From contig MJGA01000012.1 in the NCBI GenBank assembly GCA_001910725.1, forward strand, positions 62,001-126,000: a stretch of DNA of 64,000 bases, written 5' to 3'. How positions within the stretch are numbered: the first letter of the stretch is position 1; every line of letters starts with the position of its first letter. Position numbers and translations under genes: made by a program. The notes under the pieces were generated by a model. It was not told where the DNA came from, did no database searches, and saw only the letters and a list, made by a program, of their open reading frames with translations. This stretch comes from Phanerodontia chrysosporium (taxonomy: Eukaryota; Basidiomycota; Agaricomycetes; Polyporales; Phanerochaetaceae). Below, piece by piece: positions 27,361 to 39,806 of this stretch.

Positions 27361-28027
27361 ATGCCGAAGGCAAGTTCCCCCATCGATGGTCTCTTTTATG
27401 CGATGCTGATCGGGCCTCGTGCGTAAACAGAACAAGGGAAAGGTCAGACACTCGACCGCCTGCAAACATCCTAGCCCTAGATACTCATCGTTTTTCACAG
27501 GGTGGAAAGAACAGGAGACGTGGAAAGAACGAGAACGACGACAACAAGCGCGAGCTCGTTTTCCGTGAGGATGGCCAGGAATACGCTCAGGTCATCAAGA
27601 TGCTTGGAAATGGCCGTCTCGAGGCGCAGTGCTTCGACGGTGAGAAGCGGTTAGCCCACATTCGTGGAAAGATGAGAAAGAAGGTGCGTGTTCATGTTGT
27701 CGGCTCTTGGACTATATCCTGATTCCCCCATTCCCCCCTAGGTCTGGATCAACCAGGGAGACATCATCCTCCTCTCGCTCCGTGACTTCCAGGACGACAA
27801 GGCAGATGTTATCGTCAAGTACACTGCTGACGAAGCGCGTAGTTGTATGTCTTCCAGCTACACTGCGTAAGGCTGTGCAAACACTGATATTCGTCTCCAC
27901 AGTGAAAGCGTACGGCGAGCTGCCAGAAAACGCCAAGATCAACGAGACCGAGAACTTCGGCGAGGAGGAGGGCGAGTGCACGTTCGAGTTCGGCGACGAC
28001 GAGGATGTCGACATCGACGATATCTGA
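27361..28027 (+). CDS. TIF11: Translation initiation factor eIF1A
   Basis: Five exons (27361-27369, 27431-27442, 27501-27683, 27742-27844, 27903-28027) give 143 residues. The start reads MPK, then NKGK from a 12-nt exon, then [19 protein letters not shown], exactly the conserved eIF1A N-terminal tail order. The OB fold follows ([40 protein letters not shown]) and the acidic C-terminal tail ends EDVDIDDI. eIF1A binds the A site of the 40S subunit and promotes scanning and start selection. Intron 1 has a GC donor (AAG|GCAAGT) and is 61 nt. Skipping the 12-nt exon would keep the frame but delete NKGK. Confidence 0.95.
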
Positions 28028-28574
28028 TCTCTCCGCACGGAATCTATCCTGTATCCCTATCGACGCGATCGGTACGCTTTGGCACTCCACGTTGGGGAAG
28101 ATATTGTCTCAACTCTCTTGCATGCAGTAGATGTTGTATTTCTCGCTTTCCGCTCTTCCTCATGCTCTCTTCTCTACTCTAGTTCTCTATGCATTTCCCT
28201 CATGATCCTCACGCACTATTATTGCTGTACGTCAGGCTTTGGACCCTAATTCAATGTCCGACTCATTGCAAACCTTGCAATTCTTGTCCGTTCGACTGTG
28301 GGGAACAGCACAGACGTCATGAAGGGTCATATACGGCTCACGACAGGACTGATTTGATGGCAAGGTATAATTCAGTACATAAATACTAATTCAATCGAGA
28401 AAACAATTCTGCTTGTACACATTAGATTTGCAACGAGAGCACGACGAAAGCGATGTAGAGTACAAGAAGCATAACGGGAACCAAGAGGAGATGTGTTGAA
28501 CATTGAACGAGAGGTATCCATAGTCAGTGGAAACGGTAGTGTCACACAAGAACAAAGAGCGCGGACGGAATTCT
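28028..28574. other. Intergenic between converging genes
   Basis: About 550 bases of 3' flanks for eIF1A (+) and the coiled-coil gene (-). No gene or repeat was recognised. Confidence 0.5.
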
Positions 28575-30250
28575 TCACAGCTGCAGCAGCTTCGTGACCG
28601 AATCTAGCATGACTTTCGGCTTCACGAGCAAGTTGCGGTCGAGCACGTTGGGCGCATCAGCGTTCGAGCTGACGCTGTTGGTACGGGAGATGGGGGTTGG
28701 CGGCCCTGCGGTGGCGGGACGCAGGCGAGCGGGGCTGGTCCGCATTCTCGATCTTGCGGACGCACGCGAGGCCGATCTCGACGGTGCAGAGCACGCGGCC
28801 CTGCTCGTCGGGCGTGGGCGAGCCCGCGAAGGCGTCGTCCATCGTGTCCTCGTCGAACGGCGCTCCGCCGCCGGCCGTGTCAACGAAGAGCGCGCCGCGC
28901 TTGCTCGTGGGCGCAACGCCGCTCGCGCTCGCCATGCTCGGCGGCACGACGACGACCTCGAACGCGGCGCTCATGACGCCCTCGCGCATGGCAATCGCCA
29001 GTCGGTGTGCGCGCTCCCCGATCCGCGTGAGTGCCGCCCCGAAGCGCTTGCGCAGCGGCTCGCGGTGCAGGCCGTTGTAGTCAGAGCAGCCCGCGAGAAC
29101 GAGGATCGCGAGGATTCCCCGCAGGTTGTCTTCGGTGTAGGCGGCCAGGAACGAGCCCGAGGCGCTGGGTGTCGCGGGTGTCGTTGGCGTCACGGGCGTT
29201 GGTGGGGGCCCGTTCGCAGCGTTCTGGAACGCAGGCAGCACCGCTCTGAGGTTGGCGTGGGTGAGGGCGCGCCAGCGGGAGGAGGTGGCTTGTGGCTCTG
29301 TAGAGGTCGGAAGTTTAGCTCCCACAGGATTACGCAAGGATCGTCGCAGGATGGACTTACCGATCTCCTGGATCCGCTGGAACACCGCACTGAGCATCCT
29401 CTGCACGTCGCTCGGCGCGCCGGCGCAGAAGGGGATCATGAGGCGGCCGACGCAGGCGACCTCCCACGCCTGGATGGCGAATTGCACGAACGTCGGATCT
29501 TGCGCGTGGTCCTGCTCCTCGAGGAGCTCCGTCGTGCGCACGCCGAGCGCGGGGTACAGCGTTTCGCGGTCGCTCGAGCGCGCGTAGCGCACGCGGCGGT
29601 CGAAGGTCCCCGCGAACTCGTCGGCGGCGCACGCGGCGAGCTGCAGGATCTCGCTGTTGAGGTCGCGCACGGCCTGCACGAGCTGCGCGCCGCTCAGCTC
29701 GTCCGTCTTCGTCAGGAACGTCCGCAGCGAGGCGACCTCCTCCGTCCGCTCGCGCAGCGCCTGCTGCACCGCTGCGTGCGCCGCCGCCAACGCGTCGTAC
29801 GCCGGCCGCAGGCCCACTGACGAGTCTGTCTGTGGCGTCCGCGGCGACAGCGCGCTGAATTGGCATCTAGTTGAACATTGGCGGCGCTCTGCCGCGCCAT
29901 CTGAAGGTCGCGCTCGAGCTGCTGAACCCGGGCACGGAGCTCCTCATTCTCTCTGCGCAGCGCGATGAACTCGTCTCTCTCTCCGCTCTCTCTCCTCTCC
30001 TCTCCCTCTCTCGCTCTCTGCTGTACGGCTCGCGCTCGCCATCCTTCCTGCGCTCGCGCTGCCTGTGCCATTCGGCGGGGTCTGGCGCCGGAAGCAGCGG
30101 GCGGCCGGGGGTCGACACGGTGCGTGCGTGGAGGGCGTACGCCCTGCCGGCGAATGCTTCGGGGTCGTCCAGTCTGGTGTGGTCGTCGGTGAGGCGGATG
30201 GCGGGAAAGAACCAGTCGAGGAGAGACCAAATCGAGTTCATGAGCGGCAT
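28575..30250 (-). CDS. Coiled-coil protein of unknown function, three apparent frameshifts
   Basis: Two exons, 30250-29361 and 29297-28575 (intron 29298-29360), encode about 540 residues if three frame changes are bridged. The start MPLMNSIWSLLDWFFPAIRL may be membrane-associated. An Arg/Glu-rich low-complexity stretch and a coiled coil follow (RRENEELRARVQQLERDL), then a helical region (LRTFLTKTDELSGAQ, EEQDHAQDPTFVQFAIQAWE), a Pro/Thr linker and a C-terminal tail ending LDSVTKLLQL. Breaks lie near 29990 (inside the GA/CT tract), near 29860 (one base short in GCGCGC) and near 28740 (one extra or two missing bases). I do not recognise the family. Long frames on the opposite strand here are shadows of GC-rich codon use. 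Confidence 0.6.
29973..30019. repeat. CT/GA low-complexity tract inside coding sequence
   Basis: An almost pure pyrimidine run on the plus strand, made of CTCT units with a few G. On the coding minus strand it encodes an Arg/Glu repeat. A reading-frame change occurs in or beside it, as expected for a slippage-prone tract. Confidence 0.75.
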
Positions 30251-30664
30251 GCGCGACTGTGCATCATCCGCTGAAACCAGGGCCCCGTCGCTGTCTCCGA
30301 GACGACGATTGCGAGGATGACGTCCACAATCGCAGCAATCAGCGTGCGTCGGTCAGGGCGATAGAGACTGAGATAGGCGAGAATGGGGTGGCGGGGAGAT
30401 GAAAGTGCAGTACAGAAAGGCCTCGTGGCAACAGCGTGTTGTGGAGGAACGCTCTTTATAGAAGACGAGGCTGGACGACAGTCAACTCGGATCCACAACT
30501 CTCGGATGGTTCCAGTCTTCAGCGAGAGCTGAGCAGGCAGTCTGAGCTTAGGATAGCTCAGATATGGGAGTAGGCCGTGACTGCTCCAAAACAAGCATAC
30601 TCGGCGTACAAGCCGGCGTCCATAGATTGACTGTGAGGTGCCTGATAAAATACACAACGATGCC
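30251..30664. other. Intergenic, 5' flank of coiled-coil gene
   Basis: About 410 bases. An open frame on the minus strand shows one hydrophobic segment but no start or join that links it to the coiled-coil gene, so I do not call it. Confidence 0.45.
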
Positions 30665-31727
30665 CTATGCTGCAGATGACCAAACCTTGCGCTGATAGTC
30701 TAACAAGATCGGGACAAAGTCCCACAAGCCAAAGTCTGGCCAATAACGAGATGAAAACTGTATCTGAGTGTCTTCACATGTCTGAACGTCATTTAGCAAA
30801 AGTACATAAATGTAGAGGAAACACGTTGAAACTAACCTGCCACGTCATGTAGTCGCTGAGTCGCTTGACACCGCTCGTCCGAACGAGCACGTCGACTGGC
30901 GGACTGCCTACGAGCGACGTCGATATGTACGCATCGATGTCATCTTCTGTGATGTCCCTGGGGTGAGCAGCGTCAGCATCGCAGCACCATCGGAATATGT
31001 GAATGACGCACAAGTTGCGGTTCTCTGCGGCCTTTTCGGCTGCAATGTGCACGGCGTTCGCAATGTCGTCCCGACTTGCATAGGGCATGCATATATTCAA
31101 GACGGCTCTGATTGGACATGAAGGAGTTAGCTTGAATACGCAAAGCGCAATATGCGACGAACTTGCTGTTCTTGCGAGTCATTTCCTCTGCCTTCTCTAC
31201 GGCGGCGCGTACGTTTGGTGGAAGCAGTTCCCTCCGTCCAAGTGCGTTAAGGCGGATGCCATGCTGGTCAAGGAAGGCGCTATATCGTGCATGAGCTTTG
31301 AATGTGCGACAACGGTGCTGTGACGTACCCATGTTTGGATATCTCTACGAGCTTGGTTTCGGCTAGTGACATGAGGGCTTCCACTTCTTCAGGAGCACGG
31401 TTGAAGTTCTCGATGGCAAAGGCGTACACTGAGACACACTGGACGCCGAGACGCATGCACATCTCGAGCACCTACAGGAGCTGTTCAGCGAGGAGATCAT
31501 AGGACGCGAACGCGACTGACCTTACTCAAGGTCTCGAAGCCCTGGGCATGTCCCTCTGCGACTACCCGGTGCTTGCTGCGTGCGTATCGCCGGTTGCCGT
31601 CCATGATAAACGCGACATGCCTGGGCACGGGCCCTGAGCTGAGAATGGCGAGGAGGGCATCCTGGATCTTCTGGGAGGTGTAGCCCTGGAGCCAGCCAAG
31701 GCTGTTCAGGAGAAAGGAGGACAACAT
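30665..31727 (-). CDS. RER2: cis-Prenyltransferase (dehydrodolichyl diphosphate synthase)
   Basis: Exons 31727-31521, 31471-31329, 31279-31163, 31107-31012, 30957-30837 and 30781-30665 give 266 residues in frame. Conserved regions are all present: the diphosphate-binding [14 protein letters not shown], then [18 protein letters not shown], then [19 protein letters not shown] and [13 protein letters not shown]. The enzyme condenses isopentenyl diphosphate into the long polyprenyl chain used for dolichol at the ER. The C-terminus ends RKVWSSAA and lacks an RxG motif, which fits a Rer2-type subunit working with a Nus1/NgBR partner (known for the family, inferred here). No frame break. Confidence 0.93.
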
Positions 31728-32602
31728 GGATTCTGGAGGTTAGGGTTACGCGATCGCGACGTGTCGCATCCGGTTAAGGCTAGAGCGCGATTAGATTAGG
31801 TGACGTGAGCAGGAATTGTAAGCGGCCCGCGTCAGCCTTTATGTGTCAAGAGATGCTGTCCCGCCGGTGAAGTTCCCCATGCCCATAGCCGCGGGAACAC
31901 GCACACCCCCGCACGATGGCCAAGGACCAGGTGGCTGCTTCGTCTCCGGAAAAAACATACGTGCAGGCTGATCGAGTAGAAGAAAATCCAGGTGAACGCC
32001 AGAGGCTGGCGGCGGCTCGCCACGTACCACGCTGGCTGCGCTAGGCTGCGCAGGATCCCCCTGGAGGCAGATGGCGATCCAACTGTTGATCTGTCAACTG
32101 GAATGTTCTCCGCGCGGATTCCTGTTCGCAAACGGCGTGGTGACCGTGTGCAATGCGCAACGCACGGCGTCGTTAGCGCTGCGTGCCGTGCGCACACGTC
32201 AACATGTTTTGCGGACGAAAAAATAAACAAGCTGCGATCGATGTTCCCAGAACAGGAAACGTCACTAGCCACTCGTGGGCCGCGGAGGCAGGTATACACG
32301 GAGAGGCGTCCCCTAAGAGGATGATCGCAGCGGCAGTGCGCCGTGAACCGCGTAAGTGATGGGTGTCGATTTCGCCGTTGGAAGGGCCGGGACGGTTCTC
32401 ACGTTGTTGGGCAAGGCACGGCTATCACCTCCAATAGGGACGCACAAACTCTGCCCTGCTCGGTGGCGCACACAGCTGCCGAAGCGCCGCGAACGAGAGT
32501 CACTATCGCGGCCGGACATATATATCCCGACAAACGGTCACGCCCTCCCCTCGGTATCCCCCTCTTCCCTCATTGTCCTCCCATCGCCCACCGCCCTCCG
32601 CC
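31728..32602. promoter_or_regulatory. Divergent promoter region, RER2/ABC transporter
   Basis: About 875 bases between divergent starts. A TATATAT element at 32519-32525 lies about 80 bases before the ABC transporter ATG. No gene was recognised within. Confidence 0.5.
32519..32525 (+). promoter_or_regulatory. TATA-like element of ABC transporter gene
   Basis: TATATAT about 80 bases before the ATG at 32603. Confidence 0.45.
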
Positions 32603-35600
32603 ATGGCGTGGAAGTCGGCACGCAAAGACGGAGACGAGAAGCGCGAGTCCCAGCTCGGCACTCCTGCCCTCTCCGAGACTTCTTACGATGAGAAACGCGA
32701 TGCAAAGCCAAAGCAGCAGGATAAGCAATCCGCCAGCGAGCCAGCCCCAAAGCCAGAAGAGGCCAAGGCTGCTGTCCAGCCCGTGCCTTTCAAGGCACTG
32801 TTCCGGTATGTCCGGACGTATTCTAGACCGTCTGCGACTGTATTCACGTTCTCTCTTATACAGTTTTGCCACGCCTTTCGAGGTCTTCATTAATTGGATT
32901 GGTATAATCGCCGCTGCCGCGGCGGGCGCAGCCCTCGTATGTTTGGCACAGAATAGTGCTATACACTGTCACTAATGACGTTCTCGCCAGCCGTTGATGA
33001 CTCTGCTCTTTGGCCGACTCATCCAATCATTCGTCTCTTTCGGCACAGCGGTACAGACGCTGGATCCCAATGACCCAGCGTCCGTGGCTGCTCTCGAGTC
33101 TGCCAAGGTCACATTCAAGCATCAAGCCGCTCTGAATGCGTCCTACCTCGTCTACATCGGTAAGTGCACTGCATCCGCGTGCTGTGCCCCGCCGCTCACC
33201 GGCCTGCGTCCAGGTCTCGGCTCACTCGTGTGCACCTTCACATACATGTACATCTGGGTCTACACCGGCGAGATCGGCACTAAGCGCCTGCGCGAGAAAT
33301 ACCTTCAGGCCGTTCTCCGGCAAGATGTCGCCTACTTTGACAATGTCGGCCCCGGAGAGGTCGCGACACGCATTCAGACGGATACTCGTGAGTATCTCAC
33401 CGCACAATCCTTAACACATTTTTGTTAAAATGTTGCTGTACAGACCTTGTGCAGCTGGGCACGTCCGAAAAGGTCCCCATTGTCGCCAGCTTCGTCGCAT
33501 CGTTCTTCACGGGCATGATCCTCGCGTACGCGCGCTCCTGGCGGCTCGCGCTTGCTCTGACCTCCATGATTCCGTGCATCGGCATTACCGGCGCGGTCAT
33601 GAACCGCCGCGTTGCCGCCTACAAGACGTACGTCTTTGTGACTCCTCGCGCATCGCAGGCTGCAGGCTGACTCATTGCGGTGCAGGTCCTCGCTACAGAG
33701 CGTCGCCGCCGCAGGCACGATCGCTGAGGAGGTCATCTCCACCATCCGCACGGCGCAGGCGTTCGGCACGCAGAACATCCTTGCAGAGCAGTACAGTGTG
33801 CCCATCGAGAGCGCCCGCAATGCCAGCGTCAAGGGCGCTATTTGGCGTGGCGGCAGTCTCGGAGTGTTCTTCTTTGTCATTTATGGAGGATATGCACTTG
33901 GTAAGCCTGCACTACCGACAATGATCGGACGGAAGATGCTCACCGTTTGTAGCGTTTGACTTTGGTACCACCCTGATCAACCACCACTGGGGTGAGTCAA
34001 TAGCTAGGGTCTGTGACTGTAGATTGCTGACAAGATTTCCCAGCCAACGCCGGCGATGTTGTCAACGTCTTTTATGCCATCCTTATCGGTTCATTCTCCC
34101 TCGCTATGTTGGCGCCCGAGCTGCAAGGTGTGTATGACACTTGATGACTCGGTTCGGTCGCTAAACCTCGCATACAGCCATTACCCACGCCCGAGGTGCA
34201 GCTGCTAAACTTTACGAGACGATTGACCGTGTCCCTTCGATCGACTCCGCCTCCCCCGAGGGCCTCAAGCCCGAGCAATGCATCGGCGAGATAAAGCTCG
34301 AGGACGTCAGGTTCAGCTACCCGTCGCGGCCCAATGTCCCCATCCTGAAGGGCCTCTCGATCACCTTCCAGGCAGGCAAGACCGCCGCGCTTGTCGGTGC
34401 GTCCGGCTCCGGCAAGTCGACGATCATCTCGCTCGTCGAGCGCTTCTACGACCCGCTCTCGGGAGTCGTGCGCCTCGACGGCGTTGACCTGCGCGACCTC
34501 AACGTACGCTGGCTCCGCTCCCAGATCGGCCTCGTCTCGCAGGAGCCGACGCTCTTCGCGACGACCATCCGCGGCAACGTCGAGCACGGCCTCGTCGGCA
34601 CGCGCTTCGAACACGCGTCGCCCGAGGAGAAGTTCGAGCTCGTCAAAGCCGCGTGCGTGAAGGCGAACGCGGACGGCTTCATCCAGAAGCTGCCCCTGGG
34701 CTATGACACCATGGTCGGCGAGCGCGGCTTCCTCCTCTCTGGAGGCCAAAAGCAGCGCATTGCGATCGCGCGTGCGATCGTCTCGGACCCCCGCATTCTC
34801 CTGCTCGACGAGGCTACTAGTGCACTCGACACGCAGAGCGAGGGCATCGTGCAGGACGCGCTGGACAAGGCCGCTGCAGGTGCGTCGCGGCCGCGCTGTA
34901 CTCCATTATGCCGCCCCACGTACTGACCTAATCCTCACTCAGGACGCACGACCATCACGATCGCGCATCGGCTCTCGACGGTCAAGGACGCAGACTGCAT
35001 CTACGTCATGGGCGACGGGCGCGTGCTCGAGTGCGGCACACATGCCGAGCTTCTCCAGAACGAGAGCGGGCCGTACTTCCGGCTCGTCGAGGCGCAGAAG
35101 CTGCGCGAGAGCAGCGACGAGGGCGCGGACGGCGCTGCGGACCAGGACGGAACCGAGGACGGGACGCTCCCCGCGCGCGAGGACGGCGAGGACTATGCGG
35201 AGCTCGCGAAGCAGGAGGTGCCCCTCGGCCGCGTGAAGAGCAACCAGAGCCTTGCAAGCGAGATACTCGCGCAGCAGCATGCGGAGCAGAAGGCGAAGGC
35301 GAAGGAGTACGGCATGATCTATCTCTTCCGGCGCATGGGCGCCATCAACGGCGACCAGTGGAAGAGGTACATGATTGCGACTGCCGCAGCCATCGGTACG
35401 TCGTTGCTGCTCCTTTCTTGAGCGCGTCGCTCACGTCGCATCCACAGTCAACGGTGCTGTCTACCCCTGCTTCGGTATCGTTTTCGGTACGTGCAGCTGT
35501 CGTGTGATTCTCTATTTGAGGACAGTCCTAACAGAGTACCAGGTCGTGCTGTGAACGCGTTCTCTGAGCTGGACCCTCACCAGCGCCGTCATGACGGCGA

Positions 35601-37894
35601 TCGGAATGCGCTTTGGTAAGTCACTTTCTCTAAGCTCCATTCGTCTGCAGTGCTGAGCTCTGTTCGCAGGCTGTTCATCATTGCCATCGTTGCGTCCATC
35701 GCCGGTGGAATGCAGAACACGTTCTTCGGCATGACAGCGTCCGAGCTCACTGCCAAGATCCAGAAGCTGAGCTTCCGCGCGATCCTGAGACAAGATAGTG
35801 CGTACCTTTCAGACTGATCGTTGCATCTTGTCCTGATGAACTGTCCAGTTGAGTACTTTGACGAGGATGAGCACAGTGTATGTGGCTTTTCTACGGCTTG
35901 CCATTGCCATTGCTCACCCTTCCATAGACTGGTTCACTCACTTCCGGACTGAGTGACAAGCCGAGAAGATCGAGGGTCTGGCCGGTGTCACCCTTGGCGC
36001 GTACGTCTCCAAGTCTTTGATAATTCTCCAGCTACCATGCTGAGTTTTCTTCGACTATAGTATCGTACAGAGCATCTCGACCCTCATTTGCGGTTTCACT
36101 ATCGGTATCGCCTTCACATGGAAGCTTGGCCTTGTTGGTATGGCATGTGCCCCGTTGATTGTCTCCAGTGGTTACATTCGTCTGGCAAGTGCCCTTCCTC
36201 CCCTTCCGAATGCCACAGTTCTGACATCGCCGATCACAGCGCGTCGTCGTTTTGAAAGACAAGCAGAACAAGAAGGCCCACGAGGACTCTGCGCAGCTTG
36301 CCTGCGAGGCTGCTGGCGCGATCCGGACCGTTGCCTCGCTCACGCGTGAGGACGACTGCTGCAACATCTACTCGCAGAGCCTCGAGGCGCCGCTCGCGAA
36401 CGCGAAGAGGAGTGCCTTGTGGAGCAACCTCCTCTGGGCGATCTCGCAAGCTATGATCTTCTTCGTCATGGCCCTCGTGTTCTGGTACGGCTCGCGTCTC
36501 GTCGCGGACCAGGAGTTCACGCCGTTCCACTTCTTCGTTACGCTCATGGTACGTCTCGTGCCCTCTCTTGGTCTTGCTGTGGCACTAACGAGATCTGTAT
36601 CTGGTTAGAGCACTGTGTTCGGCTCCATGCAGGCTGGCAACGTCTTCCAGTTCGTTCCTGACATGTCGTCCGCGAACGAGGCCGCCGCGGACATCATCAC
36701 GCTGCTCGACTCACGCCCGACCATCGACGCCGAGTCAAAAGAGGGCAAGATCCCGCAGAACGTGCAGGGCCGCATCCGCTTCGAGCACGTCCACTTCCGC
36801 TATCCCACGCGCCCAGGCGTCCGTGTCCTCCGCGACCTCAGCCTCACTGTTGAGCCCGGCACATATGTCGCCCTCGTTGGTGCGAGTGGCTGCGGTAAGA
36901 GTACTACGTGAGTGCACGCGGTGCCGTCTTCGATATGATTCGTGATGTTAATGGTCGATGCAGGATTCAGCTCATCGAGAGGTTCTACGACCCACTTGCC
37001 GGCACTGTCTACGTACGCACCACACGCATTCAGTGGCGCTCTCGTGCTGACAGCTTTTCGCACAGCTTGACGAGCAGCCCATCTCTGAGCTCAATGTCTC
37101 TGAATACCGCAAGCACATCGCCCTGGTGTCACAAGAGCCCGTGCGTATAATAACGTTATTCCCGAATTTATGGAACCTGACTGTGCCATGCACAGACCCT
37201 GTACTCTGGCACAATCCGCTTCAACATTCTTCTGGGTGCATGCAAGCCTATTGAACAAGTAACACAGGAGGAGATCGAAGAGGCGTGCCGCAATGCCAAC
37301 ATCTTGGAGTTCATTCAGTCTCTGCCCGAGTACGTTCAAACCATTCCGCCCCTCTGTACTCCCGGCTGACAGGATGTTGCAGCGGTTTCGAGACTCAGGT
37401 CGGTGGCAAGGATCACAGCTGTCCGGTGGCCAGAAGCGTGAGTCGGCTTGAACATTCGTTTACGCAAGGTCGTGCTGACCATCTGGCTTGCAGAACGTAT
37501 TGCTATCGCTCGGGCGTTGCTCAGGAATCCGAAGGTCCTTCTCCTTGACGAGGTATGCCGTCCCAGAATATCTCAATAACCATTATTCAACAAGATACCA
37601 GGCCACGTCCGCGCTTGACTCCAACTCCGAGCGAGTCGTACAGGACGCTCTTGACCGTGCGGCCCGGGGACGAACCACGATCGCCATCGCCCACCGCCTG
37701 TCCACCATCCAGAATGCCGACTGCATGTGAGTTGCTACACCACCCCCTCGTACCCTTGTACAGCCACTGACGTGCATCGCAGATACTTCATCAAAGACGG
37801 TGCCGTAAGCGAGGCGGGCACGCACGACGAGCTCCTCGCGCGCCGCGGCGGGTACTACGAGTACGTGCAGCTTCAGGCACTCAGCAGGAAGTAG
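32603..37894 (+). CDS. ABC-B full transporter (MDR/P-glycoprotein type), two apparent frameshifts
   Basis: Twenty-five exons give about 1326 residues arranged TMD-NBD-TMD-NBD. NBD1 has Walker [11 protein letters not shown]-loop SQEPTLF, signature [15 protein letters not shown], Walker [13 protein letters not shown] and the switch IAHRLST. NBD2 has [18 protein letters not shown], signature [28 protein letters not shown] and IAHRLST. The N-terminal 60 residues are charged and disordered. The linker is acidic ([16 protein letters not shown]). The family exports drugs, lipids or peptides from the plasma membrane; a mating-factor exporter cannot be excluded. One base is missing near 35963 (DKPEKIEG) and one near 37410 ([12 protein letters not shown]). 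The intron 36185-36239 is GC-AG. Confidence 0.93.
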
Positions 37895-39806
37895 TAGAGT
37901 ACCCCGTATTGCAACGCTTTATTATGATGATTCCATGTTCGGTATACCCTACCTTCGGACCCTGACGCATTCTCACTCTTTTCTATCCACGAGCGCGCTT
38001 TGCATAGTCTACGAAGTCTCTATCTCGTAATGTTGCTGTCCTTTGTGTAGCCTCTAAGTAGTATCCCTAGAATGAAAAACCTTGCTATACAACGTTGATG
38101 TGGCGTCTTATGGCGCCCGCCTTGGCCGTTCTCGGCGTCCCGCTCGACGTTCACCATCTGAGACACCGGACCTGTTAAGGGTCCTGCGGTGGGACTTAGG
38201 GCCAGCACAGGCACCAACGCAAATCTCATCGCTTGGCGCAGGGACGCAGCGCAGTTCCAGGAGATTGGAGGCGTTTGACCTGCGCGCAACGCCACGATAT
38301 CGTCGGCGTCGCCGGGGTTTCAGCTCGGGCGGTAATATACTACGTCGGTGCGTCATTTCCGCCGTTGAATGTGTGGTCTCCGTAGAAACCCGCCGACTGC
38401 TACAGTGAAAAGGTCATTACACTAAGTATATTACACGCATGTAGTAGTGCGCGCAGCCGTATCGGTAGAGTCAGCAGGCCGCTATAAAGACATGGCGCGC
38501 GATGAGCGTCCCCTCCGAGTCCGCTTGGCATACAGCAGTGCGACCGTTTGTAACGCTGGCGTGCATCCCGAAAGCGCGTAGCAGACTGGGATAGCGGGCC
38601 GGCTGCATTAATTGAGTCGATAGGGCAGAGGAACAGGAGATCGACGACTTTCTGATTCCCTTGTATCACAAGACGAAACTCACACAGCCCGCCGATAAGT
38701 TGCACAACGTCACTTTGAGTATGGTTAAACAGTGGCTGTGACTATATGGGGACGGGGAATTGTAGCGATTTTGTTGAACATGCAGATAGCTCGACGCTAT
38801 GTACTGAGTCTTCGTCATCACCGTCACGCTCTAAGGGGCAAGCGCTGAGGAACGCGACGAAAATAATCCACGTGGCCTACTGTGCCCTAAAGCATTTCAT
38901 CTTCGAAACGGAAAGTCGTGTTTCTGCGGTGAATGAACTGCTGACAATCAACTGAAGTGCACTGGAGTCGGTGGAGGGGGTGGTACTATATCGCAGTACC
39001 TCGACGCTCCTAACATGATGCGCACGTACATTCGCTCCGATACCACACTGTACTTACCTTTTACTGTAGTAAGACCACGCGCGAATGCGGGCTCAGGGCA
39101 GACAGCGTCGCGGGGACGCCGCGTGGCAGGCTGTGCAGCGAAGAACCTCTGTCGCTGATGCCTCAGCATGTACATGCAGTTCTCACGTGTGCCTCCACTT
39201 GATGCACTTACGCCGCCATCCAACCTTAGCTTCTGTGCGTTCTATTTTCTAGGCTCGGTGAATTGGTATCCGTGCTCGGCAACCTTTTCACATATGCAAA
39301 GATAGGTTGGTTGTTGTCTCCCGAAATTGCGTGTAAGTTATGCACTCGTGCAGTTGCACGATGCGTATGTCTTTACTGTAGAGCTGAAATCATTTGTCGT
39401 GTGACCCGGGTCTCATGTCAATCAATGAAGATGGCGTGGAGTAGCGGGACGAGGGAACGAGGCTTGATGTCATAGCTGAAGATAACGCTGAATAGATGAA
39501 ATCATGCTTTAATCTTGAATATCATAGCAGGGAAACAATGAACGAATAAAACCTGGGTTGTCTTAGCACGACCGGTGTTTTGCGACTGAGTGGGTTATAG
39601 GAATCGCAAAGCACAGGGGCCAACGGCGTTCGACGCTTTGCGGGGTCTTTGTGATGGCAGAGGCGCCAGGACCCCGGGACGGAAATTACTGTGCGCGCAA
39701 GGGAAAGGCGGTTTGGGTTAGGCCTTCTTGCAGGCTACCACCATCTCGCATGCCATAAGTACCGCAGCCTCAGCTTTGCTCGGACATCCCTCCTTATCCT
39801 CCGACT
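37895..39806. other. Long intergenic stretch, nothing recognised
   Basis: About 1.9 kb between the ABC transporter stop and the exchanger start, the longest gene-free stretch. Only short unrelated frames occur on either strand. No terminal repeats, tRNA fold or transposon protein fragment was recognised. It may hold an unspliced noncoding RNA or long regulatory region, which sequence reading alone cannot show. Confidence 0.45.

Noticed and set aside
28594..29820. Long plus-strand open frame of about 408 codons
   Set aside because: It lies opposite the coiled-coil gene and is Arg/Ala/Glu-rich, as expected for the mirror of GC-rich codons; the minus strand has the intron signals and coiled-coil pattern.
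30238..30657. Minus-strand open frame with a hydrophobic segment
   Set aside because: It could not be joined to the coiled-coil gene by plausible splice sites in the right phase, and shows no family similarity.
37895..39806. Possible transposon remnant
   Set aside because: No terminal repeats, target duplication, or transposase/reverse transcriptase fragments could be read.
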